Numbered from the stretch's first letter, positions 10,965-22,724 are shown. The stretch: 64,000 bases of DNA from Dimorphilus gyrociliatus (GCA_904063045.1 CAJFCJ010000011.1:186001-250000), one strand, 5' to 3'. Translations and numbers: made by a program. The notes: a model not told the origin generated them from the letters alone.

Positions 10965-12120
10965 TTATTTTAATTCACCATTTATTTTTTCCCAATAAAC
11001 GTGTAGCCTTTTTAGCCATTTTACCCAATATTCTTTGCATGCATTTTCATCCATCAAATGAACATCAGCTTCGTCTCCATTAGTATAACAAACAATAACA
11101 GCACCATAAACTTTGCCTTTAATATATTTTTGTGAGTTGATTGAACCTATGTAAGCTGCGATTTGCGTTGGAGCATCCCACGTATACTTTAATGATCTTT
11201 TAGGTTTTTCCGATGTTTTCCAATCAATAACATATACATCTCCCTGAAAGGTGGCCACACAATCAACTTTACCCTTATAGAGTAGGTGTTGATGATGGAA
11301 AAATTGTTCTATGAAATGAACATCTTCAACTTTCGTTAAGATATTTCTTACGCTATTCCAAAGAGGTTCGATCTTTGTAATCTTTTCATCTGATACTATT
11401 TGATTTCTGTAGAAATGATAATATTCACGTGTATAATCCATATTCAATTATAACCCTAAGGATTTATACAAACTGAAGTTTAGCCTCAATGCAGTCGTGA
11501 AGCAGAGATCCTCTATTTAGCGTGTCCTTCTGCATCTGGGCAAAACCGTCTTGGCCTAATTTTTCTATCATTTTTTCTTTCCATCTGTCTAAGTAGAATT
11601 GCTCCTCGGGTGGTCGACTTTTATCTAAGATTCTAGTAACACTAGGCCATTTGTTTCTTAAGTCTTGGGGTAGATAACTCAGAGAACTGTCACATTCTCC
11701 ACTTAATGGATAGTGAAGAATTCCATCTAGATACTTTTTAGTTTTTTTCATTTCCTTCTCTAAATCATTAATTTGAAAGTTTTTTTCCAAGTAACCAACT
11801 AAATCTGAACTTATTTCAAAGGGAGAGAGCGTCCGCGCATATGAGTCTGACTGGCTAGGAGTACTTTGGGTTACCTCCTTAAGCTGAGGTTCTATATGGG
11901 TTTTTTCCTGATCTGTTCCACTATGATATTTGCCTGAAATAATTTTTGGACCGAATAGAAGCGCATTTTCATTTTTGAATTTCTTGTTTGCTTCTTTTTT
12001 TCTCTTCAATTTCTTATAGTTTATAGTTTCAGTAGATGAACTGAGAAAACTTTGAATGTTTTGATAGTTAAATACTGGAATGACGCGTAAATACAACTTT
12101 CTACGGCAGGTTTGCAGCAT
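10965..12120 (-). CDS. MGME1: Mitochondrial genome maintenance exonuclease 1
   Basis: Single-stranded DNA exonuclease of mitochondria that trims 5' flaps during mtDNA replication. Exons on the minus strand: 11474-12120 and 10965-11406 (362 aa, human about 344). The first residues are rich in Arg/Leu/Lys and lack acidic residues, fitting a mitochondrial targeting peptide. The PD-(D/E)XK nuclease core is visible: the metal-binding aspartate in KVDC (about 264), then VIDWKTSEKPK (about 273-283) with the D-x-K pair, and upstream the domain motif NRGSLLHDCIEAKL. The two open segments lie in different frames and are joined here by a 67-base intron with donor GTTTGT and an acceptor after ATTTCTACAG; no other junction keeps the frame. 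Divergent from MED31 with 336 bases between start codons. Confidence 0.92.
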
Positions 12121-12456
12121 ATTTTATGTACGAATACATGCAGGACAGTAATACAAGATTCAACAACCAGTTAAATGTAGAATTGTAACCAGACTGGTTT
12201 TTCTAGACTGGTTCGTTAAGAATAACTTCAATAAAACCGCTCAAATTCAAAAGGAGTTACAATAAAGCGTCGAGCAGGCTCTTTTACGTAGTATGATAGT
12301 TTAGCTATGAATACCTGAGGGAGATTAGAAGTAAGCATTTACTTAAGAGCTATAGTTATTTGATGAAATATATTGGCTGGTAGGGTGAGCCACTATCTAC
12401 GGGTTCTGCTTTAAACAATCCAATTGGTGTCGCTAGTTGTGCCGATTCTGATATTA
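12121..12456. promoter_or_regulatory. Shared divergent promoter region of MGME1 and MED31
   Basis: The 336 bases between the two start codons must contain both promoters and 5' UTRs. The hexamer AACCAG or its complement CTGGTT occurs four times between 12165 and 12213, including a palindrome AACCAGACTGGTT at 12187-12199. Whether this is a protein site is inference. Confidence 0.45.
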
Positions 12457-13324
12457 ATGGCTGCTCCAAGAAAACTAAATCAACTAGGCCATTTAACTCC
12501 CAACCATTCTTACAATGGCACAAGTAAGAGGTTTTGCCAATACTGATTTGTCTAAATATGAAATTTATGCCTTGCTTTGTGTACTTTTTGCAAAGGATGC
12601 TTATGTATCTATTATCGCTACAATTATTTTAGATGCTGAGGGTCTTATCAGATTTCAAGTGGAGTTAGAATTCGTTCAGTGTTTGGGTAATCCAAATTAC
12701 TTAAACTGTAAGACATTTTTGTTTCAGCCCATGCTTTTCGTTCAAAAGTTGTTTTTTTTATAGTTCTTGCACAAAGAGGATTCTTTAAAGATCAATCATT
12801 TATAAATTACCTGAAGTACCTGATGTACTGGAAAAAACAAGAATATTCCCGGTTTATAGTGTAAGTGAACAAAGTACTTATTTTTGCATGACAAATTAGA
12901 ATCTTACTTGTAAGATTCTAATTGTATAAAGATATTAATTTAATTTTGTAAAATACTTTTGAAATGAAGTTATTTTTAAATTGGAGAACAATAACAATAA
13001 TTCAATTTTATTCTAAATTCTTATATTTTTCCAATAGCTATCCACAATGTCTTCACTTTTTGGAACTTTTACAATATGACAACTTTAGAAAAGAACTAGT
13101 CAATTCACAATGTGCTAAATTTATCGAAGATCAACAGTTATTACAAGTAATTATTGTTTTGCATTAAATATATCATATAAATATATTTAACTGAATTGTT
13201 GGCGTTTTTAAAACAGTGGCAGTATTATCATCGTAAAAGGTCTAAAACAATTGAAGAGTATATGCAAGAAGTGCAGAACGAAAAGAGAAATGAAAGTATG
13301 CCGACCAATAAGATTTTAAAATAG
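12457..13324 (+). CDS. MED31: Mediator complex subunit 31
   Basis: Subunit of the Mediator middle module linking transcription factors to RNA polymerase II. Exons: 12457-12523, 12633-12707, 12764-12860, 13038-13146, 13217-13324 (151 aa, human 131). The invariant core is nearly unchanged: RFQVELEFVQCLGNPNYLN, LAQRGFFKDQSFINYLKYL, YPQCLHFLELLQYDNFRKEL and NSQCAKFIEDQQ. Exon 1 encodes a divergent 22-residue N-terminus; this ATG was chosen because its exon ends at a GTAAGA donor in the phase required by exon 2, whereas the ATG at 12515 would put the core out of frame. The C-terminus (HYHRKRSKTIEEY-like basic stretch) is typical. A polyadenylation signal AATAAA lies at 13408-13413. Confidence 0.95.
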
Positions 13325-13666
13325 TCTTCCGATGTCTAAATTTCGAGTTTAAACTGTTTCTAAAGTCAAAAAACTAATGTTTTGTTAAGTATTTGAAATT
13401 TTCAAAGAATAAATTGAAAATTATATCAGTGTTTGTTGTTTTTCTTAAATGAATATATTTAATAAATATATATTATAAAATAATTAATAGAGTTTTGCGA
13501 ATGATGTGTATTATATATTTAACTATTATGTTTTATAAAAAATGGATTGCGCAAATTTTACTGGACACTGTATCTAACTCTGAATTAAGTTTCGTTTTAG
13601 AATAGATCACTTAAAATCGTCCTCAAAACGTATCGTTTGATGGATTCCAAGCGTATTTAAAGCAGG
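13325..13666. other. Short intergenic region
   Basis: MED31 3' UTR with AATAAA at 13408-13413, then AT-rich sequence leading to the start of the LAP1-like gene, transcribed in the same direction. Nothing else was recognised. Confidence 0.5.
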
Positions 13667-14765
13667 ATGGATAACTCAAGAAACTCAACAAGGTCATTTT
13701 CTCGACATCTTAATACGGAAGTAGTCTCTAATGATTCAATAAATAGCAGTGACCAATCTGGATTATATCCTTCTTTGGATTTAACCGACTATGAAGTCTC
13801 TCCTTCCAACGAAGTAAAGATAAAGAACAGACGCAGCCATAATTCATCTTGTGTATCTACAGATGGAACTGATATCAACGATGAAAAGACAAGAAAGGAA
13901 CGAAGCCGAAATCCTTCTTGTGTGTCTACTGATAGCAGTAGCAGCAATGATTCGAAACTTCATAGCTTTAAAGGGTAGTTAATATTCTGTTAAGCTTTCT
14001 CTGTTAACGCTTTTATCAACATATACGAAAATTATTATTTTATTTTGCAGTATTAACTTTGGGCATGTCTGCATTGTCATTATTTTACTACTATTATTGC
14101 TAGTGTCGTTCAATTTTGGACTATTAAGTAGAAAACGAACTTTGGTAAAACAAGTCTCCTTAAAAACTGAAATTAAAAATCTCTCGTTGAAATACAAAAA
14201 CCAAGCCGATATTCTGATTATAGGATCATCAATTCGCTCAAATATCGAAAATAATAATCCAACTTATCCATCTATTGTAATTTTATCCTCATCATCTAAA
14301 GCATCGGACACTGCAGATTGTTTAGCAAAAGAAGCTGCGTCAATTTATATAAAGTTAGTCAATGCTGTCGCTGTTGATGAAGAATCAGAAGAATGTGTTC
14401 AAGAACCCGGTGAAATAATGTTAAGCTCAACAATAACTAAAATGGAGTTAGAAAAAAAACTACACACCTTGTCGAGTCAATATTGTGCAGTTGTGCTAAG
14501 AGGAGTACATAACTTGAATGGTGATACTGCCTTGATACTACATGCTTTTATGGACAATGATAACGCTCATTATAAGAAAAAAATGTATGTTTTAACGGTT
14601 GAAACGGATAATTATGAAGAAAATGAAAAGCCTGTAACTGTCATCGAAAATCTACTTCATAAAAAATGGGACCCTGTCATAAATGCTGATAATACAGCAG
14701 CCATTTTAACCCGTATTGCTAATAATGCCTTATTAGTTAAACCTGGCCTCAATGTAACCTGCTAG
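13667..14765 (+). CDS. TOR1AIP1: Torsin-1A-interacting protein (LAP1-like) nuclear envelope protein
   Basis: Type II membrane protein of the nuclear envelope/ER whose luminal domain activates the torsin ATPase. Two exons, 13667-13974 and 14051-14765 (340 aa). Residues 1-102 are a Ser/Asn/charged nucleoplasmic region. A 20-residue hydrophobic segment (CIVIILLLLLLVSFNFGLL, about 110-128) is the membrane span, and about 145-335 is the luminal AAA-like domain. Supporting motifs are the strand and helix around IVILSSSSKASDTADCLA, AVVLRGVHNLNGDTALILHA and DNAHYKKKMYVLTVETD, which match the torsin-contacting region of LAP1/LULL1. Torsin cofactors lack nucleotide-binding motifs, and none is seen here. 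LAP1 and LULL1 arose by vertebrate duplication, so the symbol means the family. AATAAA follows at 14795-14800. The gene converges with its minus-strand neighbour, 81 bases between stop codons. Confidence 0.82.
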
Positions 14766-14794
14766 TAAATAGATATAGAATCATTAAGGCTTTA

Positions 14795-14800
14795 AATAAA
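14795..14800 (+). other. Polyadenylation signal of the LAP1-like gene
   Basis: AATAAA 29 bases after the stop codon, within the 81-base gap to the converging gene. This implies a very short 3' UTR or overlapping 3' ends. Confidence 0.55.
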
Positions 14801-14846
14801 TTTGAAAAAAATGATAAATTGATTTATAATCATGTTCAATTCTCTA

Positions 14847-17327
14847 CTAAGTCAAAGTTTGACAAGGAGGTGGGAAATTACCAGTTTCATACAATTTCCT
14901 TTGTAAATCCCGTATTTTCTCAGATATTCCATGACTACATCCTAAAATGTTTATATTAGTTTCTTTGTTAAACTTAACGATTTGATCCGCAGACTTTTCA
15001 AATAGATCTTTATTCATATCGCTGTTTTTAAGTGTTTCGCAACTATCTTTATCGCTGAGATGAATATTCCTTTCAACCGATGTAAGTAGGTAACCGCTAT
15101 TTGGTGATGGATGCTAAAATTTAAATGACAAATGAATAATAGATTAAACGCTTTTTCTTATCAAAATATACAATATCTGCTTTTAAGCAACGCATATCAT
15201 CCGAACAGTGAAAACATCCAATGGCTAATCCCCTAGGATCTGGAGCACTCTTTGATATTTCAGGGGGACGGAACACCTTCTCAAAACTTGCAAATTCCGA
15301 GGAGCACTCATTATATATTAATTCACTTTTACGCGGAATTAGAGTAGTATAACGTTTGGCCGGGTCTTGATTAAAATCATAAAAGTTATTGTAACAATCG
15401 CCACAGGTAAGATTCGTTTGATCAGGCTGTGAATTGTTATTTGAATTTCTCTTATTCTCGAAATCTTTGATAACCTGTTGCACATCCCTCTGAGGAGAAG
15501 AATCAATGGTAGTTGTATGTTTAGAGGATTTTTCTTGAATATTTATTGATGGAGAACTATTTAGATGTTGAATATCTTTAAGGATGAAATACGAGAATAA
15601 AAGTATCATCTATATATATATATCTACTAATATATATGTAAATGTATTATTATAGAATATTTATATATTTTACATTCTGGCCTTTCCTCGGATACCGGGG
15701 GGGAGCCTAAAGATAAATTCATATAGGCTTTGGCTAAATCCGAATGATATTCATTTTTCATTATGGATTTTTTCTTATCGGCTATTAAGTGTACTCTTCC
15801 ATCTATGTTATGTTTAATGCTATCCAAGTTTGTTTCGTTTAAGGAGGGACGATTCTCTACCGTATGAACTCTTGATCGAAGACTATAATTGCAATCAGAA
15901 ATAAAGGAACATCTGTTACTTGAGTCCTTCACTGACGGATAATTGATTCTACAAAGGAATTCTTTTATTCCACTTCCACCAAAATTAGATTTGTTTTCCC
16001 CCATATCATTGGATAACGTAAATTGAGCCCCGCGATTATCCTCTGCAAGAACTATGGGATTTGAACTACTATCAGCCAATATATTTTCATTTCTCTTTAC
16101 GTAATTAACGAAATAAATTCATGAAAAAAACAGCAATTTTACTCTTACAAGTTTATTGGTGGATTCTATCGTGAAGCAACAGCAGGGATATTTTTCCCTC
16201 TCTTCTTCATAGCTTTGATGTATACGAGTATTTGTATAATTTTTGAGCTTGCCTGATTCATGACAGCAACTGTCATCTTGTAAATCCGATTTTCTGGCAG
16301 CTTTATTATTCTGTTCAAAGAATTCATTATGATTTATTGCGTAATCATCTTGTCTAACGTGGAGTTGCTCATTTCCTGAATATTTTTTATAAGCAGAAAG
16401 GATAGGAGTAAGAAGACAAAGATATTAATTCATCTTTATTTAAATAGAATCTGTTAAGAATGGCATATTACTCGTGTAATTTCTTAGAAATTTACTCGTA
16501 ATTGATGATTCGTTCCCATTTTTCATCAATGCTGAGTAATGATGTTCATCGACCCACGGACACTTCTTATACGTTACTTCAGGCGATTGTAAACGCTTGT
16601 TAGGATTCTCTGGAATTTGTATACATTTCGATAAGTTCTTTACTCCTTCTATCTGTTTTATCATGCAAGGATCTAAGCAATCTTTGCCACTTTTAGCCTA
16701 CAAAAGTAATATTGAATATGAAAAATATTAATAATTTAAAAAGTTTGTTTCAAAATTTTCCTCCTCTTACATTACTTAATTTCCTATGATTTTGATGTTG
16801 GTTTTTCTGTTCTTCCGGAAGAGTTGTTGGTGAGTTCCGGGTGGAGAGGTAATTGCTCATTTGAATGTGACGGAAAGCAATAATTTGTTTATGAAGTAAC
16901 TCTAGTTGATTTGACAACATATGTGGTAATTTATTCTCTCTAGACCACCTCTTGATACTATTAACGTCTGCCTTAATTACTTTCCTATAATCTCTTTGAG
17001 GTATTAGAACAGTTGCTTAAACATTATAAAGCATATATTAATGATCATATAGTCAGTCTTTAATGAATAACGATATTTACAATGAACGATCTCTTTACTC
17101 TTTTCTTTTACTGATGCTTTGGTTTTTTTATTATTAGATAGACGTAATCCTATAGATGGAGGTCTAACCATTTTCTTTCTGCCCTTAACCGACTCTAAAC
17201 TCATAGATTGCAAACAAACATCCCTAAAACTCTTGACCTTCTCCCTTGGTTTCCGTTTTATTGAATCAGACTTTTTTTTGCCGTCATTTCTATGTTTCTT
17301 TTTCGTTCTAGGTGAATTTTCACTCAT
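14847..17327 (-). CDS. Unrecognised protein with cysteine motifs
   Basis: I do not recognise this protein. Exons on the minus strand: 17081-17327, 16771-16991, 16472-16697, 16149-16375, 15674-16094, 15172-15575, 14847-15113; all seven phases close and give 670 aa. The N-terminal 80 residues are very basic (TKKKHRND, RKPREK), suggesting a nuclear or nucleic-acid-associated protein. A helical segment follows (NQLELLHKQIIAFRHIQM, about 120-137). Most of the rest is Asn/Ser/Glu-rich and probably disordered. Cysteine pairs stand out: SCCHE and PCCCF around residues 270-305, TCGDC near 505, and CFHCSDDMRC near 568-577, which could bind metal. No transmembrane segment or signal peptide is seen. It starts 457 bases downstream of RAB34 on the same strand and converges with the LAP1-like gene. 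The exon 1/2 junction, using an acceptor at 16992, is the least certain. Confidence 0.62.
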
Positions 17328-17783
17328 ATTTATCTCAATTATTTGCTAATCTTTCTCTATATTCCTCTCTTATAGTTTACATGATCGATAAAAACGAATA
17401 TTAAAAGGACTATTCGTAAATAATTCTTTTGGAATTTCAAATTTGAATATTAGCTGATTAATTAAGGATTAATTTATTTAAAAAACATAAAATATACAAT
17501 GACTATTCAGGGTATTATCCTAATCTCTTTGTATTTTTTTTTAAATCTTTATCTTTATTTTAGTTTACTAGGCCTAACGTGCAAATTTTATTTTACTAGA
17601 GACATGTTTAACAAGATAATATTGATTTAGGGAAATTAGAATTTATTATTCAAGTCAATAATTAACATTTCTTCATTTAGAATGAAGATAAATACGGGAG
17701 ATAAGATTTCTTCTCTTTTTTTTCTGATAATACGTATAAAGTCTTATGGGAAATAAGAATAAATAGGTCAAAAAAAGGTATAA
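17328..17783. other. Intergenic region, same-strand genes
   Basis: AT-rich spacer of 456 bases between the 3' end of RAB34 and the start of the unrecognised minus-strand gene. It should hold the RAB34 3' UTR and the promoter of the downstream gene; no individual signal could be assigned. Confidence 0.5.
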
Positions 17784-19215
17784 TTAGCAACAATTACTCC
17801 TTGTTGGACTTTTCTGTCGCGATGACGATGTTGTTTGATTCATATCTAACAGACAAATTATAAATTAATGATATTAAAATGACTTGTTACAAAGAATTAA
17901 CTAACCAACTAGACTAGAGCCGATTTGAATATTAGTCTTATTGTTTATCCATTCGATTTCACTCTGAACTGTTTTATCAAAAGTCAATGCAACTGCTCTA
18001 AAGAAAAACTCTTTAACATTTTCACCAGTATAGGAAGATACTATCCAAAGTTCAGCACCAATTAATTGAGCCATTTTTTTACCTTCCTCTTTCATTAGCG
18101 CAACGTGTTCTTCAGTCTGTTGGATGAATGGAAAATAAGAGAAATTTTAGACACAAAAGTTAACAATTTATAATGATTAATATTGAAAAGAGTTATTGCA
18201 GATAGGGGAAAATAAGACAAGATAAATACTAACAGCTAGATCCTTTTTAGTAATAACTAAGAAAATATTAGGATTTTCGGCAGTTTTTTTCGCCTCATCT
18301 ACCCAAGTTTTAGTATGATTTAGACTTTCCGGATCCATTATATCACAAACAGCAATAATAACTAGAAAATAGTATTATATATATATTTATATATATATAA
18401 AACTTCTTTCATTTAATAAAAGAACAGTCAAGCAGCAAATTTCTTTTCATATTAAAAATTTACTTACTACTTGAACCTCTGTAATAAGATGCTGCAATAC
18501 ATCGAAATCTTTCCTGGCCAGCAGTATCCCATCTAAGATAATAATAAAAAAAACAGCTCTACTTAGTATGATATTGAATATATTATTGAATTTAACTAAC
18601 AATTGAAGATTAAATGGTATAGATAGGACGGAAAATTTTTCCACTTCAAAATCAACTCCTATAGTAGCTTTGTAATCTCTATCGAAGGCGTCGTGACAGA
18701 ATCTATAAAGTAATAAAATGACATACTGATATAAATGGAAGGAGGAAAAAGGTCATAAAATTGTCTATATACCTATTTACCAAACATGTTTTACCCACGG
18801 CAACATCACCGACTAAAACTGCTTTACAAATCTTTAATCTGAAATTTATATTTTGCAAATGATTCGTCTTCCCATGTAGATTTATTATCACAATGATAAA
18901 GAGAAGAAAAATTGCTGCGAGCAATTCTTTTAAGAATAAAGTGATTACCCAACTGTTCCTGATCGATTTTCTGCTGATACAGATTTAACCAAAGGATGAA
19001 AATTAAGCTGATGATAAGGAGATGCTGATGAATCATAGGGCTGTATTACATTGAATCATTGTTAAAAATCTTTTCTTTTACTAGTTTGAATAATTATTTT
19101 ATAATTTTAAGAAAACAAAATCATATTGTCGAAAAAAAAGCAAAATTGTTGTATTAAATCATTTACTTACAGAAGGAAAGTCTGATATTATTCGATCCGT
19201 GTGTACTTTGTGCAT
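17784..19215 (-). CDS. RAB34: Small GTPase RAB34/RAB36
   Basis: Rab GTPase of the Golgi/macropinosome/ciliary trafficking branch. Exons on the minus strand: 19171-19215, 18949-19040, 18773-18838, 18601-18702, 18468-18532, 18234-18361, 17906-18116, 17784-17845 (256 aa, human RAB34 259). P-loop GDVAVGKT is at about 55-62, the switch I region contains YKATIGVDFEVEKF, and G3 is WDTAGQERFRCIA. The guanine-specificity motif is TKKD rather than NKxD, as expected for RAB34/36, which have SKKD, and G5 is VSSYTG followed by ENVKEFFFR. A 62-base last exon supplies the C-terminal Cys-Cys prenylation site (ending RSNCC); without it the protein would stop at SLVG. The RSGTVG leader before the P-loop also matches RAB34. 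Its start is 446 bases from the divergent UTP3 start. Confidence 0.93.
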
Positions 19216-19661
19216 GTTCTATTATATATCTTTTAAAGGCTTCTCAAATGAACAGATTATTTCAAGATTGACGGTCTTTATAACGATTTTCTTATTAGTT
19301 AAATTAATGGCTAGTGGTGTCTTTTTAAACCGGATGTTCTTTTTACTCTATAATAAGCAATATCGGAAAACGATTTGAATTGAACTACTCAGAATTATTT
19401 ATCCTTCGCGGCTTTTGTTGGTATTTAATAGCTGCGCACATAATTATAAATATAAACAAACCTCTAATTATTGTCGTGCTACTTTTTTCTAATCTGTATA
19501 TAATTAATATTTGAATATATTAGTATTTCGGTTAGCATAAAATTAACTGCGAAACTAACATTTGGTTCCGACTTTCGTGCGTTTCTTTAATTAATAACGT
19601 ATAAGAAACTCGATGTTTTCTGGTTCTGATTATTATCGTTAGTTAATGAACATATAGTGAG
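19216..19661. promoter_or_regulatory. Shared divergent promoter region of RAB34 and UTP3
   Basis: The 446 bases between two divergent start codons contain both promoters. The sequence is AT-rich, with no clear TATA placement or known factor site that I could defend. Confidence 0.4.
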
Positions 19662-22600
19662 ATGGGAAAAGTCAAAAAGTATGTATTAGTTTAATCAAAA
19701 CATTTTATTATTAATTTTTTGATTAAGAAGTAATAATATTTATCCTATTGTTCGAATAGCACGTGCTTTATTTTTTAAAATAATTCAATCTATCGTTGGA
19801 CTATTTAACAATTACTCAGCATAAATTAATAATACATCATTGCATAGTAAAATCTGTATGCATTGATAAACGAAGATATAAATTTTAATTTTGAGGCGCA
19901 ATTAAATAAGTTGTAATGTCAATATTAAAACACCAATTATTTTTTCATCTTAATCACCTTATGTAAAAGGTTCTTAGCAAATATTTTATACAACAATATA
20001 ATTCATTGTATAAAGTATTTGTTTAGACATGATGTGATATATAGAATGCAAAATGTGGCGTTTTCAGGGGGAAGAAAAAGCCAACTATAAAATATGATGA
20101 AGAGGAGGACACTCATGTTCCTGACGCCAAAAGTAATGAGTACTTTTATGATGATGTCGACAATTTTCATAATGAGAGAAACAAGGTATAATGCACATTA
20201 ATTCTAAATCTGCTAGCTTAGTAACCGAAATAGCCATAATGCATGTTTTATGTTAATATATTGTTGGTTCGTTGGAAATATATAACATAAAGCTTTCCAA
20301 TTAGATTCCTTTGGGTAATGCAGAACCCGCTGAATTTAGTTCATCGGAAGAAGATATTTTAAAAGTTGGTGAGTCAGATTCGGATGATGATGATGAAGAA
20401 ATCGAAGCGTACAAAGCTCAATTAAAAAGAATACGAGCGAAAACATTTAAACAAAAGCACGCTAGTGATTTAGAGGAATCGACCGATGGTAATATAGATT
20501 TTGATTATCTTATGAATATATTATTTTACCGAGACCCATTTGTTAAAAAACGCTTATATTATTTATAAAATTTCTCTGCAGAGGAAGATGACAAAGCCTG
20601 GGGACAGAAGAGAAAAAAGTTTTACGGTGGTGATGTTACTGACGAAGATGACGAAGATGTATCTGAAGATGACGAAGAGGCCACAGCAATACTGGAGGAA
20701 AGGGAAGCTTTATCAATTCAAAAAAAGATAGCGCAAGAAATGGATGAAGATGATTTCGTACCAGAAATTTTCAAAAAGAAAAAAATAAAAACAAAGGATG
20801 ACGATGAAAAAATAAAGAAGGATTTATCTAAAATGACAGAAGTGGAAAAAAGAAGATTATTAGAAGAGGAGGCCCCAGAGCTGTTTGGCCTAGTAGAAGA
20901 ATACAAAAAGAGAATGGAGGAAATCGATACAGTTCTAGTGCATTTGGCTGAATTATTAAAAAAAGGAAAGCTGAAAGATGAGCCAAAGGGCTTCTCCGAA
21001 TACGTAACATATAAGACAAATGTTACTTCAGGCTATTGTATGAACATTTCATTTTATCTGGCTTTGAAAGCTAGGGGAATACCTGTTGAAAATCATCCAG
21101 TTATTGAAAGAATACTAGGCTATAGAAAGGTTTGGTTATAATATATTCTCTTTCAATCTCGTTTTTCTTGTCTATTGTAACGCAACTCTCCTACTAGGGT
21201 GTTTATCAAGAGAGAGAAACATACAAATGTTAATATTATAGAGCCTTTATAAGCTGTACATGATGCTAAAGAGCAATAATAGATGCTAAAATATGCTTAA
21301 AGCAATCAACTACAAACGATAAATAGTATAGAGACGTCTAAAAATAAAAAAGTCTTTTCATTTCAGATTCTAAACAAATTAGCCGATTCCGACAACACGT
21401 TCATAGATTTCCTTCAGGAAACTCTCGAAAATTTAGAAAATAATAGAAATATTGAATTTGCTGATGAAACGCCTCTAGAAATACCAACACTATCAAGAAA
21501 AAAGAGTAAGAGACGAAGGACAGTAATCGAAACTGAGGATCTGGAGGATTACGATCAACCTGAGCCCTCTGGTGGATCGACTAAAAATAGGGTTAGTAAT
21601 GATTTTTTCATTAGAAGGCTATATTTTTTGTTAGCTTAATGAAAAGAATTTTTGTTGTCAGAAACGAAGAATGGGTGAAAAGGCATCTGAAAAGAAAGAA
21701 GAATTAGGCGAAGACGATAAGAGAGCTATAACCTATCAGGTAAGATAATTGGACTCGTTAGTTTTTAGATCTATACTAATTTATTATAAATAATAATTGC
21801 AGATGTCAAAGAATAAGGGATTGACACCTAATCGTAAGAAGATCAATAGAAATCCAAGAGTAAAACTCAGGGAGAAATTCAGAAAGGCCAAAATCAGGAG
21901 AAAGGGAATGGTTAGTATACTAGTACTTACGAAAAAAGAAAAGAATTATTCTAAATATAGTTTTATTCTTTTTCTCCTTCTCTCTCTCGCTCTCTCTTTG
22001 CCTCTCCTTTTTTTTATCATAGTCTTTAAGAAATTAATTTCCCTTTTTCTTTTATTCTTAATTTAATAATTGCGAATACTCTTAATCCAAATCTTATTTA
22101 AAAACATAGTCATAAGATTGAATTAATATTAAATTCTATAGTTAATTATTGTTGGGCGACTATCCAACCTGATGCCTGTAGTTTTATACGTTTATTGACT
22201 TATCCATCAACAGGCCGAGACGAGTAATAAAAGCCTAGGCGTTATTTATATACTGTTTATATCCAGTATATCTATTTATCTCATCTATTCTTATACTGAC
22301 ATTGCTGTAATGACGTATAGTCGGATGTTTCCTCTATGCGCAGTGTATATAGTTATGCTCTTGAAAATTTATATATTTTTAAATACGTTATATAAAAGAA
22401 GAGAGAGAAGACCGAAACACCCAAATTGTTATATATGATTAAGCGCTTTTAGCTTCGTCAGCTGTAAAACTTTAAGCGATCGGTATTTGATATCCGTATC
22501 TACGTTGACCACACATTTCGCAGAAGAGACAATCTAACTCTGCTCACTCGTTTTCTTTTTTTTTTTTTACAGATACGAGAAGTTAGAAAAGAAGTAGATC

Positions 22601-22662
22601 GATACGGCGGTGAATTATCTGGTATAAGAGCCGGTGTAAAGAAGAGTGTAAAATTTAAGTGA
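19662..22662 (+). CDS. UTP3: U3 snoRNP/SSU processome protein UTP3 (SAS10)
   Basis: Component of the nucleolar small-subunit processome needed for 18S pre-rRNA processing. Exons: 19662-19678, 20068-20185, 20305-20488, 20582-21129, 21367-21591, 21662-21739, 21803-21910, 22573-22662 (455 aa, human 479). Features in order: short basic start, acidic blocks (DSDDDDEE and similar), the WGQKRKKFYGGDVT segment, the Sas10/Utp3 helical domain (about 215-300, with LFGLVEEYKKRMEEIDTVL), and the C-terminal Sas10 domain with KGLTPNRKKINRNPRVKLRE and GELSGIRAGVKKSVKFK at the end, the strongest family signature. Introns 1, 4 and 7 are long (389, 237 and 662 bases) against about 60-120 for the others. A polyadenylation signal AATAAA lies at 22719-22724. 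Confidence 0.96.
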
Positions 22663-22718
22663 CCTGTTTATTTTTGTTGTCCAAAATACCTTTTACTTGA
22701 TTGACTTCGGGCATTTTT

Positions 22719-22724
22719 AATAAA
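22719..22724 (+). other. Polyadenylation signal of UTP3
   Basis: AATAAA 57 bases after the UTP3 stop codon, a typical distance for a short 3' UTR. The signal is real as sequence; its use is inferred. Confidence 0.6.

Noticed and set aside
11407-11473. Apparent frameshift or pseudogene break in MGME1
   Set aside because: A 67-base intron with donor GTTTGT and a good acceptor restores the frame, so the gene is probably intact.
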